Shown here in pieces: positions 7,688-14,252 of a stretch of 21,982 nucleotides of DNA. Location: NCBI GenBank assembly GCA_003557085.1, contig PWPR01000023.1:1-21982 (forward strand). Reading direction: 5' to 3'. The notes beneath the pieces were generated by a model. The model ran no database searches. It was not told where the DNA came from and saw nothing but the letters and a program-made list of their open reading frames with translations. Numbering within the stretch: position 1 is the first letter of the stretch; each line of letters opens with the position of its first letter. The stretch is from Clostridia bacterium (lineage in GTDB: Bacteria; Bacillota; UBA994; PWPR01). The translations under genes and the position numbers were made by a program.

Positions 7688-8263
7688 ACGCATTTGTTTT
7701 TGAGTAGCTTTGCTAATACACAAAGGACTATTATTTCTGGAATTATTTACGATAGAATTAACCTCTAAATAGGTTAATTCTATCTTGTTTTCTGGAGTTG
7801 TTTTGTTGAGTAAATATTCCATGGCATATTGTCTACTAGATAAGATAATTGGCATTCGATGGTGAATCTTAGCTATCTGGGGAGTAGCTTCCTTTGTTAA
7901 AATGGCAAATCCTGCATCGTAATAGAGCCCTGCAAACATAAAAGGTTTACTATCCTTTAGCGTAAAATAATAAGGATCTTTGTTTTTCCATTCAAAGAAC
8001 CCATCAGCTGGAATAAGGCATGGAGAAAATTTTTCTGATTGGCTAAAGTATCCTTCACTACGTATGTTAATGACATAATTATCCTTATGGGTAAATCCCC
8101 AAGCTTTTTCTAAGATAGTATCTTTTGTAGCAATAGGTAGTTCAGTGCTGGGAGCTAAATTATAGTTTGGTTTCCATTGTTGACTCTCCCTTTGATAGTA
8201 ATCAAAACCATATTGAGCAAATATCTCAGCAATATCAACTACAATAGTAAATCTTCCACACAT
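7679..8263 (-). CDS. SRAP-family (HMCES/YedK-like) abasic-site DNA-protein crosslinking protein
   Basis: 194 residues, near the family's usual length. The invariant start MCGRFT gives Cys2, which in YedK/HMCES is the new N-terminus after Met removal and forms a stable thiazolidine crosslink with abasic sites in single-stranded DNA. Other conserved residues are visible: N66 (VINIRSEG), E91 (PADGFFEWK) and H134 (IHHRMPIIL). It protects abasic sites during replication and may also have self-reversal or autoprotease activity. The ATG lies three bases after the histidine kinase stop, with only a weak ribosome binding site, so it is probably translated by coupling as the third gene of the response regulator-kinase-SRAP operon. 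Its last codons overlap the convergent gene's stop by 9 bases, and its 3' coding region contains a strong hairpin. SOS regulation by LexA is not evident here. Confidence 0.93.
   Translation of the reverse strand: MCGRFTIVVDIAEIFAQYGFDYYQRESQQWKPNYNLAPSTELPIATKDTILEKAWGFTHKDNYVINIRSEGYFSQSEKFSPCLIPADGFFEWKNKDPYYFTLKDSKPFMFAGLYYDAGFAILTKEATPQIAKIHHRMPIILSSRQYAMEYLLNKTTPENKIELTYLEVNSIVNNSRNNSPLCISKATQKQMRLF
7751..7791 (+). terminator. Terminator of the acidic-protein gene, embedded in the convergent SRAP coding region
   Basis: A perfect 14-bp stem GATAGAATTAACCT / AGGTTAATTCTATC with a 6-base loop, followed by TTGTTTT on the plus strand. It begins 63 bases past the plus-strand stop at 7687 and lies inside the SRAP gene, where the same bases encode the residues KIELTYLEVNSIVN. 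No other terminator candidate follows the plus-strand gene. Confidence 0.7.
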
Positions 8264-8266
8264 ATA

Positions 8267-9694
8267 TTACTTACCTACTTTCTTCAATGTTACCCAAAAA
8301 GTTACCCCATTATTATTGTTGGTCGCTCCATAAAGAGCATCATGACGAATAAATATTTGTTTAGCAATAGCTAATCCCAATCCTGAGCCACTACTTTTAT
8401 TGTTGCCGGAGTCTGTTGTATAGAAACTGTCCCAAATATTACCCAAATGTTCATTATCAATCTGAGGACCTTCGTTATAAATGTTAACTGTTACATCACG
8501 GTTAGTTTCATTAATTGTAATTTCTATTTTTCCTGAATCTTTGGTAAAGCGAATAGCATTCTTTATTATATTACTAAATCCTTGTTCTAATCTGGTTTCA
8601 TCTGCTTCAATAAGCAAATGATCAACCTTAGGAGAGAAAACTAGTTCTTTGCCATAGCTCATTTTGGAGTTGACATACTTTGAAACTAGGTTTTTCAAAA
8701 ATGAAATTAACTCTAAAGAGCTTTTCTTAAACTTGTATTCAGGGTTTTCTAGTTTTGACAGTTCTAAAAGTTCTGATACCATTTGACTAGCTTTATCAAT
8801 CTCATTGTCAATAATTTTAGTATATTCACCAACTTCAAGTTCAGAAGTTACTATTCTGTCTGCCAATGCCTCTGAGTACCCCTTAACTATTGCTAAAGGA
8901 GTTTTAAGTTCATGTGATGCTCTAGCAACAAAGTTTTTTCGTAGTTGTTCGCTATACTTCTCTTTACTTAGCTCTTGCTCAAGCCTGGATATGGTGGTTT
9001 GAAGTCTTTGAGCCATTTCATTAAATGTTTGGCTTAATTGCCCTATTTCATCTTCTCTATTTATATTATGGCGAGCGTCCAAGTTAAGGTTTGCTAACTC
9101 TTTTGCTGTATTATTTAGTGAAATCAGTGGACTTGATATTTTTTTTGCTACAAAGTATGAGATTATCAACGCTATTAATAGTGAAGCCATCAGCAAGTAA
9201 TTATAAAGTGTTGATACAGCCTCTATACTGTCATCAATAAACTTAGTGGCCAAAGATGCAGTAATTATATAATCATCAAACTCATATTCATAGTTAAGTA
9301 GTTCATAATCTCCTGTAGGTGTATTTGTGAAGAAAACATTGTCATGAACTCTTCTCATATGTCCCATGCTTCTAGGTTGATTACTTCTATGCATCTCAGA
9401 AGGCATATGATTTGCTAGCTGACTAGAATATAGTAGCCTACCAGAGTTATCCCTAACACTGATTATTCCTCCTATAGAGTTAGCAACTTGAAGTAGTTCA
9501 TTACTGAAATTTGTGCTATCTCCTAGCAAATTTGCAATGTCATAAGCAGCTTTTTCCATCTTCTCCATTTGAGAATAGTAATAAAAAGAAGATGCATAAT
9601 AGTTAAAAGCAAGTTTGCTTAATCCTAGAATCAAAGTTAGTGCTAAAAAAATAGAGATAAAGACTCTAAAAGATAAAGATTTTCTTAAACGCAT
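8267..9694 (-). CDS. Sensor histidine kinase, two-component system
   Basis: 475 residues from the ATG at 9694, which overlaps the regulator's stop by one base (TAATG) behind GGAGGAAG. TM1 lies at about 9-30 and TM2 at about 171-191, enclosing an extracytoplasmic sensor domain of about 140 residues rich in Tyr, Asn and Met/His (MHRSNQPRSMGHMRR). A HAMP linker follows (about 192-245), then a dimerisation/phosphoacceptor helix with H261 in ARASHELKTPLAIVKGY. The ATP-binding domain has an N box (NIIKNAIRFT) and a G box (GSGLGLAIAKQI). It autophosphorylates on H261 and passes phosphate to the regulator encoded just before it. The signal is unknown; the Met/His-rich segment at about 105-125 could reflect metal or peptide sensing, but that is a guess. 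The longer in-frame start inside the regulator gene is rejected because it lacks a ribosome binding site as good as this one. Confidence 0.95.
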   Translation of the reverse strand: MRLRKSLSFRVFISIFLALTLILGLSKLAFNYYASSFYYYSQMEKMEKAAYDIANLLGDSTNFSNELLQVANSIGGIISVRDNSGRLLYSSQLANHMPSEMHRSNQPRSMGHMRRVHDNVFFTNTPTGDYELLNYEYEFDDYIITASLATKFIDDSIEAVSTLYNYLLMASLLIALIISYFVAKKISSPLISLNNTAKELANLNLDARHNINREDEIGQLSQTFNEMAQRLQTTISRLEQELSKEKYSEQLRKNFVARASHELKTPLAIVKGYSEALADRIVTSELEVGEYTKIIDNEIDKASQMVSELLELSKLENPEYKFKKSSLELISFLKNLVSKYVNSKMSYGKELVFSPKVDHLLIEADETRLEQGFSNIIKNAIRFTKDSGKIEITINETNRDVTVNIYNEGPQIDNEHLGNIWDSFYTTDSGNNKSSGSGLGLAIAKQIFIRHDALYGATNNNNGVTFWVTLKKVGK

Positions 9695-10368
9695 TACTCT
9701 TCCTCCCAACGATAGCCAATACCTCTTACTGTAACTATTCTCACCTTTGCGCAAACAAGCTTTTCTCTAATTCTTTTTATTCTTGTATCTACAACTCTTA
9801 TATCTCCATCATAATCTTCTCCCCAAACTCTCTCTAAGATTTTCTCTCTTGGTAAAGTAATATTTTTGTTAAGAATTAGATAATAGAGCAGCTTGATTTC
9901 GCCTGGAGAAAAATCTATATTTTCATTATTTATGTAAGTACTGCTTGTTGATGAATCAAATTTAAAATTCATATGTTTATAAATATCATCTTTAATTATT
10001 CTGTTATATCTTTTCAGTTGAGCTTTGACTCTAGCTACTAACTCTCTTGGGCTAAAGGGTTTAGTGATGTAATCATCAGCTCCCTTAGAAAAGCCATTAA
10101 GCTTCTCATCAATAGAAGAGCGGGCTGTTAACATAATAATTGGGGTGTCACTAAAATTTCTGATTTGCTCACATATTTCATAGCCATCGTAGTCAGGAAG
10201 CATCAAATCCAAAATAACAAGGTCAACTTTATTGTCATAAAAAAGATCAAATCCACGTGAACCATTTGAGGCTTTCAAGACAAAATAACCTTCTCTTATG
10301 AGATATGTTTCGATTAGATTAAGCAATTTCTCTTCATCTTCTATTACTAAAATATTAATATCAATCAT
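9694..10368 (-). CDS. OmpR-family response regulator
   Basis: 224 residues from the ATG at 10368, which has GAGGAG 7 bases upstream. The N-terminal receiver domain has the acidic pocket E10-D11-E12, phosphoacceptor D54 (LVILDLMLPDYDG), T81 (MLTAR) and K103 (ITKPFSP). The C-terminal winged-helix DNA-binding domain (about 125-224) ends DTRIKRIREKL...VRGIGYRWEEE, typical of OmpR/PhoB. It is the partner of the kinase encoded next, with a TAATG junction. A TATAAT at 10393-10388 could be its -10 but would give a leader of only about 13 bases, so the promoter is uncertain. The 190-base divergent spacer shared with degV holds phased TGACA/TGTCA repeats that could be a regulator binding site. Confidence 0.95.
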   Translation of the reverse strand: MIDINILVIEDEEKLLNLIETYLIREGYFVLKASNGSRGFDLFYDNKVDLVILDLMLPDYDGYEICEQIRNFSDTPIIMLTARSSIDEKLNGFSKGADDYITKPFSPRELVARVKAQLKRYNRIIKDDIYKHMNFKFDSSTSSTYINNENIDFSPGEIKLLYYLILNKNITLPREKILERVWGEDYDGDIRVVDTRIKRIREKLVCAKVRIVTVRGIGYRWEEE

Positions 10369-10426
10369 TATCATGCTCCTCTTTTTCATTATATCACTAA
10401 TCTATCTTTACAGTGGTTAAATTGTA

Positions 10427-10453
10427 TGACAGAAATGTGTCAGAAAGTTGTCA
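10427..10453. promoter_or_regulatory. Candidate operator: three TGACA/TGTCA half-sites 11 bases apart
   Basis: TGACA at 10427, TGTCA at 10438 and TGTCA at 10449 lie on one helical face, 11 bases apart. The first two form a perfect inverted repeat TGACA-N6-TGTCA, and the last two are direct repeats. The site lies about 60 bases upstream of the regulator start and 28 bases upstream of the degV promoter -35. OmpR-type regulators commonly bind 11-base-phased repeats, so autoregulation is plausible but not shown. Confidence 0.4.
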
Positions 10454-10480
10454 AAATCAATAAAAATTAAGCTAGAGTTC

Positions 10481-10509
10481 TTGCATATATACTTAAAATA
10501 GGCTATATT
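10481..10509 (+). promoter_or_regulatory. Promoter of degV-family gene
   Basis: TTGCAT (10481-10486) and TATATT (10504-10509) are separated by 17 bases. Transcription would start near 10516, with GGAGG (10548-10552) and the ATG at 10559 downstream. Confidence 0.65.
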
Positions 10510-10558
10510 AGCTTTGTAAAATAAAATTTTGAACATCAAAGTAATTTGGAGGAATACC

Positions 10559-11434
10559 ATGAAATCAACAAAAATTGCACTTGTTGCTGATAGTTGCATA
10601 GACCTGCCAAAAGAATTTCACGCATATGATAATGTTAGAATAGTGCCACTAAATATAACTTTTCCTGATGGAAGCACTATCCAAGATGGTGTAGATATTA
10701 CTATTGAAGAGTTTTATAAAAAAGCAGATGAAGGTAGCGATTTGCCAGTAACTTCACAACCATCACCTGAGCAATTTTTATCTGTTTATCAAGAGTTGTA
10801 TGAGAGATATGAGCACATCATATCTATACATATCTCAAGTGAGTTAAGTGGAACACATAATTCAGCTCAGCTAGCTAAGCAAATGCTTGAAGGAGACCAA
10901 AAAAAGAACTTACATTTAATTGATACAGGATTTGCTTCTTTACTTGAAGGTTTTGTTTACATTACAGCTCTAGATATGATAAAAGAGGGTAAAGACATTA
11001 ATGATGTTTTAGCTGCAATAGCAGAGAAATGTAGTTCATTAAGTACAATCTTTACAGTGAAAACACTTGAAAACTTGAAAAAAGGTGGCAGAGTAAGCCA
11101 TCTCAGTGCAGTTTTGGGAGGATTTTTGCAGATTAAGCCTGTCATGGAAATAGGATGTAAGACAAATGGCAAGATCGAGGCATTAAGTAAAATAAGAGGT
11201 CGAAACAAAGCTGTAAGCGAAATGATAAATCTAGTAAAAGATCGTGCAAAAGACATTTCTAATCAGAAAATTGGCTTTATGCACAGTGTGATTGATGATG
11301 AAGCAGAACTCAATCAAATTGTTGAAAAAATAAAAACAGAGCTAAATCCAAAAGATATTTTTGTAGCAAAGATTGGCTCAACTATTGGTACACATACTGG
11401 AGTTGGGGCTGTTGGTATAGTTTTTAGCGAGTAA
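10559..11434 (+). CDS. DegV-family fatty-acid-binding protein
   Basis: 291 residues, the normal size for DegV proteins. The family landmarks are ADSCIDLP at the N-terminus (residues 10-17), TSQPSPEQF (65-73) and ISSELSGTHNSA (92-103), the last two contributing Thr/Ser residues to the lipid carboxylate site. DegV/FakB proteins bind a fatty acid, and in many Firmicutes FakB presents it to the kinase FakA for phosphorylation before phospholipid synthesis. No fakA (Dak-type) gene is in the window. The start is ATG 10559 with GGAGG upstream, not the longer in-frame ATG at 10529, which would sit in the presumed 5' leader. It is transcribed divergently from the two-component operon and ends at a strong terminator. 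Confidence 0.93.
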   Translation: MKSTKIALVADSCIDLPKEFHAYDNVRIVPLNITFPDGSTIQDGVDITIEEFYKKADEGSDLPVTSQPSPEQFLSVYQELYERYEHIISIHISSELSGTHNSAQLAKQMLEGDQKKNLHLIDTGFASLLEGFVYITALDMIKEGKDINDVLAAIAEKCSSLSTIFTVKTLENLKKGGRVSHLSAVLGGFLQIKPVMEIGCKTNGKIEALSKIRGRNKAVSEMINLVKDRAKDISNQKIGFMHSVIDDEAELNQIVEKIKTELNPKDIFVAKIGSTIGTHTGVGAVGIVFSE

Positions 11435-11439
11435 CTTCT

Positions 11440-11482
11440 TAGAGAATCACTATCAAGAATAAGATAGTGATTCTCTATTTTT
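11440..11482 (+). terminator. Rho-independent terminator after degV
   Basis: A perfect 15-bp stem (TAGAGAATCACTATC / GATAGTGATTCTCTA) with an 8-base loop, ending in TTTTT. It finishes just before the AGGAGG ribosome binding site of the next gene, about 13 bases upstream of its ATG. Confidence 0.9.
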
Positions 11483-11494
11483 CAGGAGGCTTAT

Positions 11495-12211
11495 ATGTTA
11501 ATTAGATTTGCTAGTGAGAAAGAGTTAAATAAATATGGCTTGGCCAGTGGAAACGCTAAAGTAGTGGTTGCACAAAAAAGAATGACTAAAGATATACTTG
11601 GATACATAGTGTTTGACAAAGAAGAAGTTTTGAAGATAGAAATTTTACAAGCAAATAAAGGGTTGTTATATAAGTTAAGTGAGGTAGCTAAGAGACAGAT
11701 AGCTAGAGAAAGATATAGCTTTCACTATAGATATGATGACTATAGTGCGATGAAAGATGAAGAGAAATGTCCAGTGTGCAAAGAAAGCGACATGCCCAAA
11801 AGAGAAGTAGATATAGCTACTTTAGAAAACTCATTTTTAGGTGCAAACATAAGAGCTCAAGGAGGATTGTTTGGGAAATGCCATCTCATATCAAAAAAAC
11901 ATGCATGTGAGCTTTATGACTTGAGTGATGTAGATCTTTTAGCTTTCATGAAAGATCTAAAACTGGTAAGCAAGACACTAAAAGCTGTGACTGGAGCTGA
12001 AAAAATAAACTATGAGTTTCATGGAAATTCAATACCTCATTTACATTGTCATTTGTTTCCTAGATACTTAGACGATAAATTTCCAAGTCTCCCAATTGAT
12101 TATAATCATAAGTGTGATGAAGTTTATGAAGTAGATAGTTTTGCATGGTTTGTTAATCAGATGAGAAAAAGACTTATTGCAAAAAATGAAAATATAATGG
12201 TGGATTTTTAG
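11495..12211 (+). CDS. HIT-domain nucleotide-binding protein with N-terminal extension
   Basis: 238 residues. The C-terminal part (about 90-225) is a HIT domain, with the histidine triad H182-L-H184-C-H186-L-F and a preceding N-N-like segment (EFHGNSIPHLHCHLFPRY). A Cys pair, C92-PV-C95, and C129/H130 could bind a structural zinc, as in some HIT proteins. HIT enzymes hydrolyse or transfer nucleotidyl groups (Ap4A, AMP-lysine, GalT-like). The N-terminal 85 residues are not part of the usual short HIT fold; their strand-rich segment (ILGYIVFD...VLKIEIL) and following helix vaguely recall part of a GNAT acetyltransferase, an unproven resemblance. The start ATG at 11495 has AGGAGG 7 bases upstream. 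The gene lies immediately behind a strong terminator with no visible promoter between them, so its transcription may depend on read-through or a promoter inside degV. Confidence 0.88.
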   Translation: MLIRFASEKELNKYGLASGNAKVVVAQKRMTKDILGYIVFDKEEVLKIEILQANKGLLYKLSEVAKRQIARERYSFHYRYDDYSAMKDEEKCPVCKESDMPKREVDIATLENSFLGANIRAQGGLFGKCHLISKKHACELYDLSDVDLLAFMKDLKLVSKTLKAVTGAEKINYEFHGNSIPHLHCHLFPRYLDDKFPSLPIDYNHKCDEVYEVDSFAWFVNQMRKRLIAKNENIMVDF

Positions 12212-12242
12212 TGTAGTGCTAAGTAAAAATAGGTCTATTAAC

Positions 12243-12271
12243 TTGACACTTATATTTTAATTCTATAAAAT
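12243..12271 (+). promoter_or_regulatory. Promoter of the metG T-box transcript
   Basis: A consensus TTGACA (12243-12248) and TAAAAT (12266-12271) are 17 bases apart. The predicted start near 12278 lies just upstream of the T-box stem I. Confidence 0.8.
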
Positions 12272-12277
12272 TAATTT

Positions 12278-12538
12278 AATAAATGCTGAGAATGGAAGAG
12301 TAGGATAGCAAAGCTTTTAAGAGAGCCCAGTTAGGTGAGAGTGGGTAAAGTAGAGCTATTTGAAGATGGTCCAGGAGCAGCACTGCTGAAACTAAGTAGG
12401 TGGTGACGGTTCACACCGTTATATGTGTAAAGTGTTTATGACACTTAGTAAGTCTATCTATGTGAGTAGGTAGAGAAACAGGAGTGGTACCGCGTATCAC
12501 CTTCGTCTCCTGATTAGGGTTGGGACGAAGGTTTTTTT
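12278..12538 (+). promoter_or_regulatory. T-box riboswitch leader, specifier ATG (Met), controlling metG
   Basis: The T-box core TGGTACCGCG lies at 12485-12494. The terminator ACCTTCGTC (12499-12507) pairs with GACGAAGGT (12524-12532) and is followed by seven T. Stem I starts at about 12290. In its 3' strand the loop TTTGAAGATGGTCC contains ATG at 12366-12368, followed by a purine and closed by GGA/TCC pairing. ATG is the Met codon and matches the downstream metG. Additional hairpins occur between stem I and the antiterminator (for example ACGGT/ACCGT and AAGTGT/ACACTT at 12407-12446). It accounts for the 352-base gap between the HIT gene and metG. Confidence 0.95.
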
Positions 12539-12563
12539 GTTTTAAATAAAAGGAGGAATAAAA

Positions 12564-14183
12564 ATGGCTGTATTAATAGGGGGAGCATGGCCATATGCTA
12601 ATGGATCGTTACATATTGGCCATATAGCTGGTTTAATAGCTGGAGATATTATAGCTAGATATCATAGGCTTAAGGGAGATGATGTGCTGTATGTGTCTGG
12701 CAGTGACTGTCATGGAACACCAATAGCAATAAGGGCAAAGCAAGAAGGAATTGACCCAAAAGAGATTACAGATAAGTATCATCAAGAGATTATTGAATGC
12801 TTTGATAAACTAGGTTTTACTTATGATAATTATAGTAGGACAGATAATGATTTTCACAAAGCAGAAGTGCAGAAAATATTCAAAAAGATCTGGGATAATG
12901 GTTTTTTATATTCAAACCAAATAGAGCAGCTTTATTGCGAGTTTGATAAACAATTTTTGCCAGATCGTTATGTAGAAGGAACATGTCCTCATTGTGGAGC
13001 GAAGGCTAGAGGAGATCAATGCGATAGTTGTACATCAATGTTGGATCCACTTGAGCTTCATGATAGAACCTGTAAGCTTTGTGGTAATGAGCCTATTGTG
13101 AAAGAGACTGAACACCTATATTTTAGATTAAGTGCTTTCCAAGATAGGCTAGAGAAATATTTAAGAGATGCTGAAGGTTGGAGAGATAATGCCATAAAAC
13201 TAACCGAAAGATATCTTTCAGAAGGATTAATAGACCGTGCTGTTACAAGAGATATAGATTTAGGCATTCATGCTCCAATAGAGGGATTTGAAAATAAAAG
13301 GATATATGTTTGGATGGAAGCTGTTTGTGGATATCTAACTGCTAGTATGGAGTGGGGATTGAAAGAAAAGCAAGATTGGAAAAAGTATTGGCAAGAAGAT
13401 GCATTGTCGTATTATGTTCATGGTAAAGATAATGTGCCATTTCACTCTATAATCTGGCCTGCGTTGCTTTTAGCTCAGGGTGATTTAAATCTACCAGATA
13501 GAATTGTCTCTAGCGAGTACTTAACATTAGAAAGAAGAAAGATTTCAACTAGTGAAAACTGGGCAGTTTGGCTTCCATATATAGTTGAGCGCTATCAGGC
13601 AGATGCAATTAGATACTTTATCATTATTAATGGACCAGAAAAGAGAGATGCAGATTTTTCTTGGAGAGAGTTTATAAATAGCAATAACGGAGAGCTTTTA
13701 GGGGCTTTTGGTAATTTTGTTAACAGAAACTTAGTATTTATTAAGAAAAGTTTTGACGCAAAAGTTCCAAATGGGCAAATGAATCAAGAGATTGCAAAAG
13801 AAATCAAAGATTTATATAAGAAAACAGGAGAGCTTATAGAGCAAGGGGAATTTAAGGCTTCTTTAGAAGAAATATTTTCCTTTATTAGAAGTGCTAATAA
13901 GTATTTTGACGAAGAACAGCCTTGGGTTCAGGTAAAAGAAGATATTGATTCAGCTAGTAATACTTTATATACTAGTGTTCAAATAATTGCTAATCTAGCT
14001 AACTTATTAGAGCCATTTACCCCATTTGCTTGCGAAAAAATATCTAGATTCTTAAAGATAGATAAAAGATCTTGGGATTATCATGAAGTTGAACAAGGTT
14101 TAGAATTAGGAGAATTAGAAATTCTTTTTGAAAGACTAGATACAAAACTGATAGATGAGGAGTTGGAAAGACTAAAAAACTAA
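12564..14183 (+). CDS. metG: Methionyl-tRNA synthetase
   Basis: 539 residues, class I. The HIGH motif is H17-I-G-H20 after GGAWPYANGSL, and the tRNA/ATP loop appears as RKISTS (325-330) in the KMSKS position. An insert at 141-173 carries four paired cysteines (C141/C144, C153/C156) plus C170/C173, the two-knuckle zinc type. The catalytic core is followed by a helical anticodon-binding domain ending near 539. The C-terminal EMAP/Trbp111-like tRNA-binding domain found in longer (about 650-residue) bacterial enzymes is absent. It charges tRNA-Met in the cytoplasm. The start is fixed by AAAGGAGG 8 bases upstream. The gene is governed by the Met T-box leader directly before it. KISTS in place of KMSKS occurs in this enzyme subgroup, so I do not regard it as damage. 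Confidence 0.97.
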   Translation: MAVLIGGAWPYANGSLHIGHIAGLIAGDIIARYHRLKGDDVLYVSGSDCHGTPIAIRAKQEGIDPKEITDKYHQEIIECFDKLGFTYDNYSRTDNDFHKAEVQKIFKKIWDNGFLYSNQIEQLYCEFDKQFLPDRYVEGTCPHCGAKARGDQCDSCTSMLDPLELHDRTCKLCGNEPIVKETEHLYFRLSAFQDRLEKYLRDAEGWRDNAIKLTERYLSEGLIDRAVTRDIDLGIHAPIEGFENKRIYVWMEAVCGYLTASMEWGLKEKQDWKKYWQEDALSYYVHGKDNVPFHSIIWPALLLAQGDLNLPDRIVSSEYLTLERRKISTSENWAVWLPYIVERYQADAIRYFIIINGPEKRDADFSWREFINSNNGELLGAFGNFVNRNLVFIKKSFDAKVPNGQMNQEIAKEIKDLYKKTGELIEQGEFKASLEEIFSFIRSANKYFDEEQPWVQVKEDIDSASNTLYTSVQIIANLANLLEPFTPFACEKISRFLKIDKRSWDYHEVEQGLELGELEILFERLDTKLIDEELERLKN

Positions 14184-14191
14184 TTTCTTTA

Positions 14192-14220
14192 TTTCATTAG
14201 CACCAAAAAGCCTATATAAT
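14192..14220 (+). promoter_or_regulatory. Possible promoter of the D-aminoacylase/dehydratase pair
   Basis: TATAAT at 14215-14220 is preceded, with a 17-base spacer, by a poor TTTCAT (14192-14197). The 69-base gap after metG has no terminator, so read-through from metG is also possible. Confidence 0.4.
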
Positions 14221-14252
14221 GGATATAGCTAATGAAAGAGAGGGATGGTTAT

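Noticed and set aside
10417..10599. 60-residue minus-strand frame in the degV spacer
   Set aside because: It covers the degV promoter and start codon, lacks a ribosome binding site, and has no recognisable features.
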